From contig NZ_JAFDSS010000001.1 of assembly GCF_017831975.1 (NCBI RefSeq), positions 248,001 through 312,000 on the forward strand: 64,000 nucleotides of DNA. Reading direction: 5' to 3'. This DNA comes from Microbacterium terrae. Its GTDB lineage: Bacteria > Actinomycetota > Actinomycetes > Actinomycetales > Microbacteriaceae. Under the pieces are notes generated by a model. That model made no database searches, was not told the DNA's origin, and saw only the letters and a list, made by a program, of their open reading frames with translations. Below are positions 52,449 through 62,700 of the stretch, piece by piece. Each line of letters begins with the position of its first letter. Positions within the stretch are counted from its first letter, which is position 1. Position numbers and translations under genes: made by a program.

Positions 52449-53177
52449 GTGACAGCCCGCCCTGACGACGAGCCCAACCGCGCCGATCTGCACAAGGACC
52501 CCGCGAGGGTGAGCGGCATGTTCGATCAGGTCGCGGCCGGCTACGACCGCACCAACACCGTGCTCAGCATGGGCAACGACCGGCTCTGGCGCGCTGCCAC
52601 CACGCGCGCCATCGCGCCGCGGCCGGGCCAGCGCATCCTCGATCTCGCAGCCGGCACCGGCGCGTCCAGCGTCGCACTCACCCAGCGCGGCGCCACGGTC
52701 GTCGCCGCGGACTTCTCGCCCGGCATGATCGCCGAGGGAAGGCGCCGGCACAGCGGCATCCGGAATCTGTCGTTCGTGCAGGCCGACGCGACCGACCTGC
52801 CGTTCGACGACGCCGAGTTCGACACCGTGACGATGTCGTTCGGGCTGCGCAACGTCAACGACCCGAAGAAGGCGCTGCGCGAGCTGCTGCGGGTGACCAA
52901 GCCCGGCGGCCGCCTCGTGGTCTGCGAGTTCTCGCACCCGCCGTCGGCCGTGTTCAACGGGCTCTACCGCTTCTACAACGACCGTGTCCTCCCCGTCGTC
53001 GCGAAGTCGATGAGCTCCAACGCCGAGGCCTACGACTACCTCAACGAGTCGATCCGCGACTGGCCCGACCAGGGCACGCTGTCGGGCTGGATCCGCCAGG
53101 CGGGGTGGACCGACGTCGCCCACCGCAACCTGTCGATGGGGATCGTCGCGCTCCACCGTGCCGTCAAGCCGCGGTGA
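52449..53177 (+). CDS. menG: Demethylmenaquinone methyltransferase
   Basis: A 242-residue UbiE/MenG methyltransferase that makes menaquinone from demethylmenaquinone. Motifs are YDRTNTVLSMGNDRLWRAATTRAI at the start, ILDLAAGTGASSVAL (SAM site), LRNVNDPKKALRELLRVTKPGGRLVVCEFSHP and the C-terminal YLNESIRDWPDQGTLSGWIRQAGW. GTG start 6 nt after TAGACT. It is followed 31 nt later by the prenyl synthase, so the two are likely coordinated. Confidence 0.94.
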   Translation: MTARPDDEPNRADLHKDPARVSGMFDQVAAGYDRTNTVLSMGNDRLWRAATTRAIAPRPGQRILDLAAGTGASSVALTQRGATVVAADFSPGMIAEGRRRHSGIRNLSFVQADATDLPFDDAEFDTVTMSFGLRNVNDPKKALRELLRVTKPGGRLVVCEFSHPPSAVFNGLYRFYNDRVLPVVAKSMSSNAEAYDYLNESIRDWPDQGTLSGWIRQAGWTDVAHRNLSMGIVALHRAVKPR

Positions 53178-53208
53178 CCGGGCCCCGACACCCCGGTAGG
53201 CTGGCATC

Positions 53209-54264
53209 GTGACTCCCTCAGCGTCTGGCTCGCGCATCGCGGGCAAGCTGGGCCTCACCGACCGTGTCTTCGCCGGACCGCGCTCGCGCGCGCTGCTGAA
53301 GACTGTCGAGGCGGGCCTGGAGCGCGTCGACCGCGCGCTCGAACGAGAGCTTCGGGTCACCGACGCGCTCGCCGACGCGGCAAGCCGCTACCTGTTCGAC
53401 GCCGGCGGCAAGCGGGTGCGCCCGATGCTGGCGCTGCTCACGGCGCAGCTGGGCGACGGGGTCACCGACGACGTGATCGACGGCGCGACGGCCCTCGAGA
53501 TCACCCACCTCGGCTCGCTGTACCACGACGACGTGATGGATGCCGCCGACCGCCGCCGTGGCGTGCCCAGCGCCCATGCGGTCTGGGGCAACAGCGTCGC
53601 GATCCTCACGGGCGACCTGCTCTTCTCGCGCGCCAGCCAGATCATGGCCCGCCACGGCGAGGGAGCGATCCGTCTGCAGGCCGACACGTTCGAGCGTCTC
53701 GTGCTCGGGCAGATGCATGAGACCGTGGGGCCGCAGGAGGGTGACGACCGGGTCGAGTTCTACCTGCAGGTGCTCGCGGACAAGACCGGCTCGCTGATCG
53801 CTGCGGCCGCGCAGGCTGGGGTGATCTTCTCGAACGGTCCCGCCGAGTACGAGCAGCCCCTCGTGGTGTTCGGAGAGAAGGCCGGAGTCGCGTTCCAGCT
53901 GCTCGACGACGTGATCGACCTCTCGGCCGACCCGGGCGAGACCGGCAAGGTGCCCGGCACCGACCTGCGTGCGGGAGTGCCGACGATGCCCTACCTCGTG
54001 CTGGGCCAGCTCGCCGACGACTCGTCGCGCAGCCTCCTCGCCGAGATCGACGAGGGCGTCGACGCCATCGCCGACGGTGCCGATCCCGCGATCCTCGACG
54101 ACGCGCTCACGCGGCTGCGCGACCACGAGGCCACGCAGGCGACGCTCGATCTCGCGCACGCCTGGTCGCGCGAGGCCGTGGATGCTCTCGAGCCGCTGCC
54201 CGATGGGCGGGTCCGCGAGGCGCTGACGCGCTTCGCCGAGGCCGTCGCCGACCGCTCGAGTTAG
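53209..54264 (+). CDS. Polyprenyl diphosphate synthase
   Basis: A 351-residue trans-prenyltransferase that builds the isoprenoid chain for menaquinone. The first aspartate motif is LYHDDVMDAADRRRG, the second LLDDVIDLSADPGET; GGKRVRPMLALL lies before the first. The chain length cannot be read from sequence; other actinobacteria make octa- to nonaprenyl chains. GTG start 6 nt after TAGGCT. Confidence 0.93.
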   Translation: MTPSASGSRIAGKLGLTDRVFAGPRSRALLKTVEAGLERVDRALERELRVTDALADAASRYLFDAGGKRVRPMLALLTAQLGDGVTDDVIDGATALEITHLGSLYHDDVMDAADRRRGVPSAHAVWGNSVAILTGDLLFSRASQIMARHGEGAIRLQADTFERLVLGQMHETVGPQEGDDRVEFYLQVLADKTGSLIAAAAQAGVIFSNGPAEYEQPLVVFGEKAGVAFQLLDDVIDLSADPGETGKVPGTDLRAGVPTMPYLVLGQLADDSSRSLLAEIDEGVDAIADGADPAILDDALTRLRDHEATQATLDLAHAWSREAVDALEPLPDGRVREALTRFAEAVADRSS

Positions 54265-54288
54265 CGCGCGGGAGCCATCCGCCGACGC

Positions 54289-54321
54289 GTCTCGTCTCTC
54301 ACTTCGCTCACCCGACGACCG
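54289..54321 (+). repeat. Degenerate copy of dispersed repeat
   Basis: GTCTCGTCTCTCACTTCGCTC followed by ...ACGACCG resembles the ccdA copy at 21266-21296 with a few changes and a short insertion. It lies in the 94-nt gap between the prenyl synthase and ferredoxin-NADP reductase genes. Confidence 0.5.
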
Positions 54322-54358
54322 CGTCGCGCATCGACCGGAGTCATCGAAAGGACTCGAC

Positions 54359-55732
54359 ATGACCAAGCTCCGACTCGCCATCGTCGGCGCGGGCCCGGCC
54401 GGCATCTACGCCGCCGACATCCTGCTGAAGGCCGAGCGCAAGTTCGACGTGTCGATCGACCTGTTCGAGCAGCTTCCCGCGCCGTACGGCCTCGTCCGCT
54501 ACGGGGTCGCGCCCGACCATCCCCGCATCAAGGGCATCATCACGGCGCTGCGCGAAGTGCTCGACCGGGGCGTCATCCGCATCTTCGGCAACGTGCACTT
54601 CGGGCGCGACATCACGCTCGAAGACCTCAAGCGCCACTACCACGCGGTGATCTTCTCGACCGGCGCGATCCGCGACGCCGACCTCGACATCCCGGGCATC
54701 GACGCTGCAGGCTCGTACGGTGCGGCCGACTTCGTGAGCTGGTTCGACGGCCACCCCGACGTGCCGCGCGACTGGCCGCTCGAGGCCGAGTCGGTCGCCG
54801 TGATCGGCAACGGCAACGTCGCGCTCGACATCGCCCGCATGCTCGCCAAGCACGCCGAAGACCTCCTGCCGACCGAGGTTCCCGCGAACGTGTACGACGG
54901 CCTTGCGGCCTCGCCCGTCACCGACGTGCACGTGTTCGGCCGCCGCGGACCCGCGAACGTGAAGTTCACCCCGCTCGAGCTGCGCGAGCTCGGCGAGCTG
55001 CGCGACGTCGACATGGTCGTCTACGACGAGGACTTCGACTACGACGAGGCTGCGCAGGCCGCGGTCGCGTCGAACAAGCAGGTCATGGTGATCGACCGTG
55101 TGCTGCAGTCCTGGCGTAAGCGCGACTCCGTCAACAACGCGGGCGGCACCGCGTCGCGTCGCCTCCACCTGCACTTCTGGGCGAAGCCCGTCGAGGTGAA
55201 GACCGACGCCGACGGCCGCACGTCGGCGTTCGTCTACGAGCGCACCCGGTCGGACGGCGCCGGCGGCGTCGTGGGCACCGGCGAGCTGCGCGAGGTGCCG
55301 ATCCAGGCGATCTACCGCGCCGTCGGCTACTTCGGTTCGCCGCTGGACGGCGTGCCCTTCGACGAGAAGCACGGCGTGATCCCGAACCGCGAGGGCCAGG
55401 TGCTCGACGGCGACTCCAACCAGCGCGTGCCGGGCGTCTACGCGACCGGCTGGATCAAGCGCGGGCCGGTGGGCCTCATCGGTCACACGAAGTCCGACGC
55501 GATGGAGACGATCAGCCACCTCATCAACGACCAGGGCGCCTGGTGGCAGCCGGTCGACCCGTCGGAAGCGGCGGTGCCCGAGCTGCTCGCCTCACGCGGT
55601 GTGCGCTGGACCGACCTCGAAGGCTGGCATCGCCTCGACGAGCGCGAGATCGCCCTCGGCGCTCCCGAGGGACGTGCCCGCATCAAGGTGGTGCCGCGCG
55701 ACGAGATGGTCGACATCTCGCGCGGGGAGTGA
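54359..55732 (+). CDS. FprA-like ferredoxin/adrenodoxin-NADP reductase
   Basis: A 457-residue FAD/NADP oxidoreductase. FAD site: LRLAIVGAGPAGIYAADILLK; YGLVRYGVAPDHPRIKGII follows; NADP site near VAVIGNGNVALDIARML; C-terminal FAD contact in GVYATGWIKRGPVGLIGHTKSDA. This matches mycobacterial FprA, which passes electrons from NADPH to ferredoxin or to cytochrome P450 systems. ATG with a GAAAGGA ribosome site. It converges with the next gene with a 4-nt gap. Confidence 0.93.
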   Translation: MTKLRLAIVGAGPAGIYAADILLKAERKFDVSIDLFEQLPAPYGLVRYGVAPDHPRIKGIITALREVLDRGVIRIFGNVHFGRDITLEDLKRHYHAVIFSTGAIRDADLDIPGIDAAGSYGAADFVSWFDGHPDVPRDWPLEAESVAVIGNGNVALDIARMLAKHAEDLLPTEVPANVYDGLAASPVTDVHVFGRRGPANVKFTPLELRELGELRDVDMVVYDEDFDYDEAAQAAVASNKQVMVIDRVLQSWRKRDSVNNAGGTASRRLHLHFWAKPVEVKTDADGRTSAFVYERTRSDGAGGVVGTGELREVPIQAIYRAVGYFGSPLDGVPFDEKHGVIPNREGQVLDGDSNQRVPGVYATGWIKRGPVGLIGHTKSDAMETISHLINDQGAWWQPVDPSEAAVPELLASRGVRWTDLEGWHRLDEREIALGAPEGRARIKVVPRDEMVDISRGE

Positions 55733-55736
55733 CCTC

Positions 55737-56468
55737 TCAGGCGTTCTCGCCCGCCTGCCGCAGCGGCCGGTGCGTGCGCCACGTCTCGCGGTACGTGCGG
55801 TAGCCGGCGACGATCCACGCGGTCAGCACGACCACGAACACGACGACGCCGACCGCGACCGCCGCGCCGACGGCGACCCCGACCGCGGTCAGCAGCCCGC
55901 CGGCGAACAGTCCGACGACGCATCCGTGCACGAGCGCGATGAGCACCATCGAGCTGCCCGCGACCTGGCTGAGGTCGGTGCGTCGCCGGATGAACGAGTA
56001 CGTGCGCACCATCCCCGAGACGTCGTCGGTGACACCGGCCATGAGGTACTTCTCGATGGGCGGATCGAGGTCGACGTAGGCGGCGCGCAGCCGGTTCATC
56101 GCGATGACGTACATCAGGTCTTCGTCGGCGACGTTCATCACACGGATGCCGGTGAGCCAGCCGACGACCGCGAGGAAGCCGAGGATCGCCAGGGCCGCTG
56201 TCGCGAACCAGTCCTCGAATCCCGTCGCCTGCCCGAGCAGACCGATGGTGACGAGCCCCGCGGAGACGAGCGTCAGGAAGAGCGCGATGCGCGTGAGCAC
56301 CTCGCTCTGCGCCGTGCTGCGCGCCGCCAGCAGGCCCCAGTGCTCGGTCGCGAGCAGCTGGGCGCGTCGGGCGAGCACGGCGTCGGACTCGGGGTGCGGC
56401 GGCGCGGCGGGGGGATCGGAGGTGCTGTCTCCGATCGGCGGTGGCTCGGCGGGCGACTCGGCGGCCAT
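55737..56468 (-). CDS. Conserved membrane protein, function unknown
   Basis: A 243-residue protein with a 30-residue proline-rich cytosolic start, a soluble helix pair, two helices near residues 70-115 (VLTRIALFLTLVSAGLVTIGLL, WFATAALAILGFLAVVGWLTGI) and two near the C-terminus (SSMVLIALVHGCVVGLFAGGL, VAVGVVVFVVVLTAWIVAGY). I recognise no family. ATG is 6 nt after CAGAAT (minus strand). It converges with the ferredoxin reductase. Confidence 0.72.
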   Translation of the reverse strand: MAAESPAEPPPIGDSTSDPPAAPPHPESDAVLARRAQLLATEHWGLLAARSTAQSEVLTRIALFLTLVSAGLVTIGLLGQATGFEDWFATAALAILGFLAVVGWLTGIRVMNVADEDLMYVIAMNRLRAAYVDLDPPIEKYLMAGVTDDVSGMVRTYSFIRRRTDLSQVAGSSMVLIALVHGCVVGLFAGGLLTAVGVAVGAAVAVGVVVFVVVLTAWIVAGYRTYRETWRTHRPLRQAGENA

Positions 56469-56549
56469 GGGCACATTCTGCACCCGTGACCCACGGGGTG
56501 TCAGCGACTCGCATCGACCCCCGGCCGCCGCCGACCCTAGGCTGGCGGC

Positions 56550-57536
56550 ATGGCGCTGACGTGGGAGCCCGACGTCCTCGGGGCAGGATTCGAGCGGCTG
56601 ACGCTCGACCTCGGCACCGAGGGTGCCAGCGGCCCGCTCGTCGCCACCCTGGTGCGGGCAGTGCCGAACCCCTGGGCGACCATCACCGGGCCCCTCCGCG
56701 ACGTCGACGTGCTCTACGTGCACGGCTGGTCGGACTACTTCTTCCAAGCCGATCTCGCCCGCGCCTGGACCGGGCGCGGAGCGCGCTTCTTCGCGCTCGA
56801 TCTGCGTCGCTACGGGAGGAGCCTGCGGCCCGGGCAGACCCCCGGCTACGTCGATTCGCTCGACGACTACGACGTCGACATCGAGAGCGCGCTCGTCGAG
56901 ATGGGCCATGGCGAGGATGCCTCGCCGCGCCGGCGCCTCGTGCTGCTCGGCCACTCGACCGGCGGTCTCACCCTGACGCTCTGGGCTGCGCGCCACGCCG
57001 GGCGGGCGAGTGCGGTCGTGCTCAACAGTCCGTGGCTCGAGTTCCAGGTGGGCGCGTTCGGCCGGCAGGCGCTGGCCCCGCTCGTGGGCATGCACGCCCG
57101 GATCGACCCGCGCGGCGCCCATCCCGCCGTCGACCTCGGCTTCTACACGCGGGCGCAGACCGAGGTCGGCGCGATCCCGACCGCGGGGTATCAGGCGGCG
57201 TGGCGACCCGAGCGCGGATTCGCGACCCACCCCGGGTGGCTCGCGGCCGTGCTGGAAGGCCATCGCCGGATCGCCGCCGGGGTCGAGGTGGGCTGTCCTG
57301 CACTCGTGCTGCTGTCGGCGGCATCCACGCCCGCCCTCTCGTGGCACGAGACGATGACCTCGACCGATTCGGTGCTGGTCGTCGACGACATCGCGCGCAG
57401 CGCGACGCGCATCGGCCGTCTCGTCACCATCGCGCGCATCGAGGGCGCGATCCACGAAGTGTTCCTGTCGCGGCCCGAGCCGCGCGCCGACGCGTATCGC
57501 ATCCTCGCCCGCTGGGTCGACGCCGAGGTTGGCTGA
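56550..57536 (+). CDS. Alpha/beta hydrolase (serine aminopeptidase S33-like)
   Basis: A 328-residue alpha/beta hydrolase. VLYVHGWSDYFFQ is the oxyanion strand; GHSTGGLTLTLW holds the catalytic serine; the acid may be in the STPALSWHETMTSTDSVLVVDD stretch; the His in IEGAIHEVFLSR. It is similar to monoglyceride lipase or lysophospholipase types. ATG 6 nt after TAGGCT. Context with the quinone genes does not give a function. Confidence 0.85.
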   Translation: MALTWEPDVLGAGFERLTLDLGTEGASGPLVATLVRAVPNPWATITGPLRDVDVLYVHGWSDYFFQADLARAWTGRGARFFALDLRRYGRSLRPGQTPGYVDSLDDYDVDIESALVEMGHGEDASPRRRLVLLGHSTGGLTLTLWAARHAGRASAVVLNSPWLEFQVGAFGRQALAPLVGMHARIDPRGAHPAVDLGFYTRAQTEVGAIPTAGYQAAWRPERGFATHPGWLAAVLEGHRRIAAGVEVGCPALVLLSAASTPALSWHETMTSTDSVLVVDDIARSATRIGRLVTIARIEGAIHEVFLSRPEPRADAYRILARWVDAEVG

Positions 57537-57603
57537 CGGCGAGATCGGCCGACGGCGTGAGCCGCGATTCACTTCTGCCGCCGCATCCTCTAGGTTTGCC
57601 GAC

Positions 57604-58512
57604 ATGAGGCCCTCCCACTGGCGGCGGCGCAACGAGGCGCTCGACCCCGCCGTCGACTTCGTCGAGATGTACCGCACCGTGGTGTCGTACGAGTTCCCGT
57701 GGGACATGAACCAGGCGCTCAGCTTCGCCCTGTTCCGCACATACGCGGTGCCGGGCATCGGGCGGCTGCTCGATGAGACGGGGGAGTTCGGCACCCGGGC
57801 CCAGAAGCGCTACGACGACACCGCCCTGCTCCTCGAGGTGCCGACCGTGAAGGGGTTCGACGACCCCGAGGCGCGCGCCGCGATCCGCCGCGTGAACCAG
57901 ATGCACCGCAGGTACGACATCCCCGATCACGAGTTCCGCTACGTGCTGTCGACGTTCGTCGTGGTGCCCAAGCGCTGGCTCGACGACTACGGCAAGCGCC
58001 CGCTGTCGGCGGCCGAGGTCGAGGCATCCGTCCACTACTACCGGATGCTCGGCGGACACATGGGCATCCGCGACATCCCCGAGACCTTCGCAGGGTTCGC
58101 CGAGCTGATGGATGCCTACGAGGCCGAGCACTTCGCCTTCGACGAGGGTGCGCGGCGAGTGGCCGACGCGACGCTCGCGCTGCTCGTCGGCTTCCACCCC
58201 CGGCTGCCCGCGAAGGCCGTCGAGGCGTTCAGTCGCGCGCTCATGGACGACCCGCTGCTGGATGCCTTCCGCTACGAGAAGCCGTCTCGGAGCACCGTCG
58301 CGCTGGCGCGCACGGCGCTGAAGCTGCACGGGTTCGTGGGTCGCTTCCTGCCGTCGCGTACGACGCCGGTGCGCATCGTCGACCTGCCGTGGGTGCGCAG
58401 CTACCCCGACGGGTACGACGTCGAGCAGATGGGGACGTTCGTCGGAGGCTGCCCCGTGCCGCACGGCGAACGGACGGATGCCGCCGCGGAGGCGGATCAG
58501 GCCACGGGGTGA
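57604..58512 (+). CDS. MpaB-like oxygenase family protein (DUF2236)
   Basis: A 302-residue protein with an MpaB/DUF2236 look: EMYRTVVSYEFPWDMNQALSFALFRTYAVPGIGRLL near the start, VNQMHRRYDIPDHEFRYVLSTFVVVPKRWL in the middle, with conserved histidines and arginines. The family includes the oxygenase MpaB of mycophenolic acid synthesis and latex-clearing-type haem proteins; no substrate can be named. ATG 57604 is 7 nt after TAGGTT, favoured over an in-frame upstream ATG. Confidence 0.78.
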   Translation: MRPSHWRRRNEALDPAVDFVEMYRTVVSYEFPWDMNQALSFALFRTYAVPGIGRLLDETGEFGTRAQKRYDDTALLLEVPTVKGFDDPEARAAIRRVNQMHRRYDIPDHEFRYVLSTFVVVPKRWLDDYGKRPLSAAEVEASVHYYRMLGGHMGIRDIPETFAGFAELMDAYEAEHFAFDEGARRVADATLALLVGFHPRLPAKAVEAFSRALMDDPLLDAFRYEKPSRSTVALARTALKLHGFVGRFLPSRTTPVRIVDLPWVRSYPDGYDVEQMGTFVGGCPVPHGERTDAAAEADQATG

Positions 58513-58533
58513 CGCCCGCCCGCGCCGGCGTCA
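58510..58533. terminator. Inverted repeat over convergent stops
   Basis: TGACGCC and GGCGTCA form a 7-bp stem with a 10-nt loop; each arm includes a TGA stop codon of the facing genes. Weak evidence for a terminator. Confidence 0.35.
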
Positions 58534-59031
58534 GCGCCGTCGGGTGAGCGCGTTCCAGTCGACCTCGAGGTGCTGCGGATCCGACACCGAGATGCGAGCG
58601 GGAAGCACGTCGCCCACGCGCGGCCACACCGTGCGGGGGAGCACGACCGCTGTCGCGACGGCTGCCGCATCCACGCCCGCGGCGTCGGCGATGAGGTCGA
58701 CCGCGCATTCCTGGTAGCGGGCGCGGCCCTGCGGCTCGCTCGCCGCGACGACCCGCACGGTGCCGGCGACGGCGTCGGCCATCGGGTCGCGGGTGATCTG
58801 CTCGAGCCACGCCGCGGCCTCGTCGAGCTCGCTCGCCGGCGACGGAGGCGGCGTCACGGCGTCGATCGGGATCGAGATCGAGCCGGCGGGGGAGTCGTCG
58901 AGCGGACCGAGGCGGGCGGGGTCGACGGATGCTGCGCGCAGGCGCTCCGCGTCGGTCTCATCGCGCGCGGGTTCGCTCGGGATCCCCGCCCATTCGGCGG
59001 GCTCCTCCGGGCGCTGCGTGAACAGTCCCAC
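58531..59031 (-). CDS. Conserved hypothetical protein upstream of none, downstream of yajQ
   Basis: A 166-residue protein with no recognised domain. Residues ~1-60 are polar and acidic and probably disordered; residues ~75-165 look folded (EAAAWLEQITRDPMADAVAGTVRVVAA; ARYQECAVDLIADAAGVDAAAV; DVLPARISVSDPQHLEVDWNAL). No signal peptide or membrane helix. GTG start 5 nt after the yajQ stop, so it is probably co-expressed with yajQ. Function unknown. Confidence 0.7.
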   Translation of the reverse strand: MGLFTQRPEEPAEWAGIPSEPARDETDAERLRAASVDPARLGPLDDSPAGSISIPIDAVTPPPSPASELDEAAAWLEQITRDPMADAVAGTVRVVAASEPQGRARYQECAVDLIADAAGVDAAAVATAVVLPRTVWPRVGDVLPARISVSDPQHLEVDWNALTRRR

Positions 59032-59036
59032 CGGAG

Positions 59037-59525
59037 TCAGCGGTAGTTGACGAACTGCAGGTCGACCTCGAGGTCGGAGGCCTTGAGGAGGCGCTGGACC
59101 TCCTGCAGGTCGTCGCGCGACTTGGACTGCACGCGCAGCTCGTCACCCTGGATCTGCGACTTGACGCCCTTCGGGCCCTCGTCGCGGATGATCTTCGAGA
59201 TCTTCTTCGCGTTCTCCGACGAGATGCCGTCCTTGATCGTCGAGACGATCCGGAACTCCTTGCCGCTGGGGAAGGGCTCACCCGACTCGAGGCTCTTCAG
59301 CGAGATGCCCCGCTTGATGAGCTTCGACTGGAAGACATCGAGCACCGCGTTGGCGCGCTCCTCGGTGCTGGCCTTGATGAGCACGGACTCGCCGCTCCAC
59401 TCGACCGACGCCCCCGTGCCCTTGAAGTCGTAGCGCTGCTCGATCTCTTTGCGGGCCTGGTTGAGGGCGTTCTCCGCCTCCTGGTGGTCGACCTTGCTGA
59501 CGATGTCGAACGAAGAATCTGCCAT
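59037..59525 (-). CDS. YajQ-family nucleotide-binding protein
   Basis: A 162-residue protein of the YajQ family: [55 protein letters not shown], and the end [17 protein letters not shown] are all family hallmarks. Family members in xanthomonads bind cyclic di-GMP and in enterobacteria bind GTP and tRNA; the role in actinobacteria is not established. ATG follows TAGACT by 6 nt. Confidence 0.94.
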   Translation of the reverse strand: MADSSFDIVSKVDHQEAENALNQARKEIEQRYDFKGTGASVEWSGESVLIKASTEERANAVLDVFQSKLIKRGISLKSLESGEPFPSGKEFRIVSTIKDGISSENAKKISKIIRDEGPKGVKSQIQGDELRVQSKSRDDLQEVQRLLKASDLEVDLQFVNYR

Positions 59526-59594
59526 GCCGGGAGTCTACCCATCTGACGCCGTTCCGCGCCGTGATTGACCGGGAGCGCTCACAGTCCATCGCAG

Positions 59595-59684
59595 TGCAAG
59601 CGATTCCAAGATCACGGCGAGGTATCGATTGAATAACGCATTTGCTCCCGGGAAAACAGTGGACTATGAATGTAAGCGCTTGCA
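59595..59684 (+). promoter_or_regulatory. Maltose operon promoter with two LacI-type operators
   Basis: TGCAAGCGATTCCA (59595-59608) and TGTAAGCGCTTGCA (59671-59684) match the LacI/GalR-type consensus TGnAAnCGnTTnCA; the second is nearly a perfect palindrome. A TTGCTC box (59642-59647) and TATGAA (59665-59670) 17 bp apart put the start inside the second operator. A LacI/MalR-type repressor encoded elsewhere is expected. Confidence 0.75.
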
Positions 59685-59766
59685 ATCGCAGCACCCGAGT
59701 CGACCCGCATCGCCGCGAACGGCAGCGCGGCCGAACTCACTCGCACTCCAGAGAGGCATGGCACCG

Positions 59767-60993
59767 ATGAAGGTGAACAAGAAGGGCTGGCTCGCGTTCG
59801 GCGGCCTGGCTGTGGCGTCGCTCGTGCTCGCCGGCTGCGCCGGCGGAGGCACCGCCGGGGAGACCCCCGCGGCCGAGTCCACGACCGAGCTGACCGTCTG
59901 GGTCGACTCCGAGCGCGTCGACGCGCTCAAGGGGGCGGCCGAGGCCTACACCGAGAAGACCGGCGTGAAGGTCGACCTCGTGGGCAAGGACAACAACACG
60001 ATCAAGGACGACTTCATCCAGCAGGTCCCCACCGGCCGTGGACCCGACGTCGTCATGGGCGCGCACGACTGGCTCGGCGAGCTGTCGACCAACGGCGTCG
60101 TCGCTCCGATCGAGCTCGGTGACAGCGCCGAGGGCTACCTCCCCGTCGCGCTGCAGGCGTCGACCTACGAGGGCACCGTCTACATGCTCCCGTACGCGGT
60201 CGAGAACATCGCCGTGCTCCGCAACGCCGACATCATCCCCGAGCCCGTCGCGAGCTTCGACGACATGATCGCCCAGGGCAAGGAAGCCGGCCTCGAGACC
60301 CCGTTCGTCGTCGAGCAGGGCGCAGAAGGCAACCCGTACCACCTGTACCCGTTCCAGACGGCGTTCGGCGCCCCGGTCTTCGGCACCGCCGCCGACGGCA
60401 GCTACGACCCGACCGACCTGCAGCTGGGCAGCGAGGGCGGCTTCGAGTTCGCCGAGTGGCTCGGCGCGCAGGGCGCAGCGGGCAACTTCAACACCGACAT
60501 CGACGGCCAGATCGCCAAGGACAAGTTCCTCGCCGGTGAGGCCGCGTTCTGGCTGACCGGCCCGTGGAACGTCGGCGCAGCGGTCGACAGCGGCATCAAC
60601 GTCGCCATCGACACCGTCCCGAGCCCGACCGACGCCCCGGCATCGCCGTTCGCCGGTGTGAAGGGCTTCTTCGTGAGCTCCGAGTCCGAGGACAAGGTCG
60701 CCGCGAACGACTTCCTCGTCAACTACATCGGCACCGAAGACGTGCAGCTCGACCTGTTCGAGGCCGGCAACGTGCTCCCCGCCCTCACCGCGGCAGCAGA
60801 CACCGCCGCGGCGGACCCGATCGTCGCCGGCTTCCAGGCTGTCGGCGCCGAGGCCGTGCCGATGCCCGCGATCCCGGCCATGGGCGCGGTCTGGCAGTAC
60901 TGGGGCGTGGCCGAGGCCGCGATCATCAACGGCGACGACCCGACCACGACGTGGCAGAAGCTCGTCGACGACGTCACCGCCGCCATCCAGTGA
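59767..60993 (+). CDS. Maltose/maltodextrin-type ABC substrate-binding lipoprotein
   Basis: A 408-residue lipoprotein of sugar-binding family SBP_bac_1. Signal and lipobox are KKGWLAFGGLAVASLVLAGC. Typical maltose-binding features follow: LTVWVDSERVDALKGAAEAYTEKTGVKVDLV, GPDVVMGAHDWLGELSTNG and AFWLTGPWNVGAA. ATG 59767 is favoured over ATG 59758 because GAGAGG lies 10 nt before it. It feeds sugar to the MalF/MalG permeases encoded downstream; ATPase is not in this window, as often in actinobacteria (a shared MsiK-type ATPase). Confidence 0.92.
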   Translation: MKVNKKGWLAFGGLAVASLVLAGCAGGGTAGETPAAESTTELTVWVDSERVDALKGAAEAYTEKTGVKVDLVGKDNNTIKDDFIQQVPTGRGPDVVMGAHDWLGELSTNGVVAPIELGDSAEGYLPVALQASTYEGTVYMLPYAVENIAVLRNADIIPEPVASFDDMIAQGKEAGLETPFVVEQGAEGNPYHLYPFQTAFGAPVFGTAADGSYDPTDLQLGSEGGFEFAEWLGAQGAAGNFNTDIDGQIAKDKFLAGEAAFWLTGPWNVGAAVDSGINVAIDTVPSPTDAPASPFAGVKGFFVSSESEDKVAANDFLVNYIGTEDVQLDLFEAGNVLPALTAAADTAAADPIVAGFQAVGAEAVPMPAIPAMGAVWQYWGVAEAAIINGDDPTTTWQKLVDDVTAAIQ

Positions 60994-60999
60994 TCACCC

Positions 61000-61055
61000 G
61001 CGGTCGCTAGACCGCAACACGTGACCGGGGCGGGTGCGCGAGCATCCGTCCCGGT
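61000..61055 (+). terminator. Two hairpins between the binding-protein and malF genes
   Basis: GCGGTC-GCTA-GACCGC (61000-61015) and ACCGGGGCGG with CCGTCCCGGT (61024-61055, one G-T pair) lie in the 80-nt gap. Stable hairpins after binding-protein genes often protect or attenuate mRNA so that more binding protein than permease is made. Confidence 0.55.
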
Positions 61056-61073
61056 CTCGACACGAGGACGAAC

Positions 61074-62699
<1,626 letters not shown>

Positions 62700-62700
62700 T

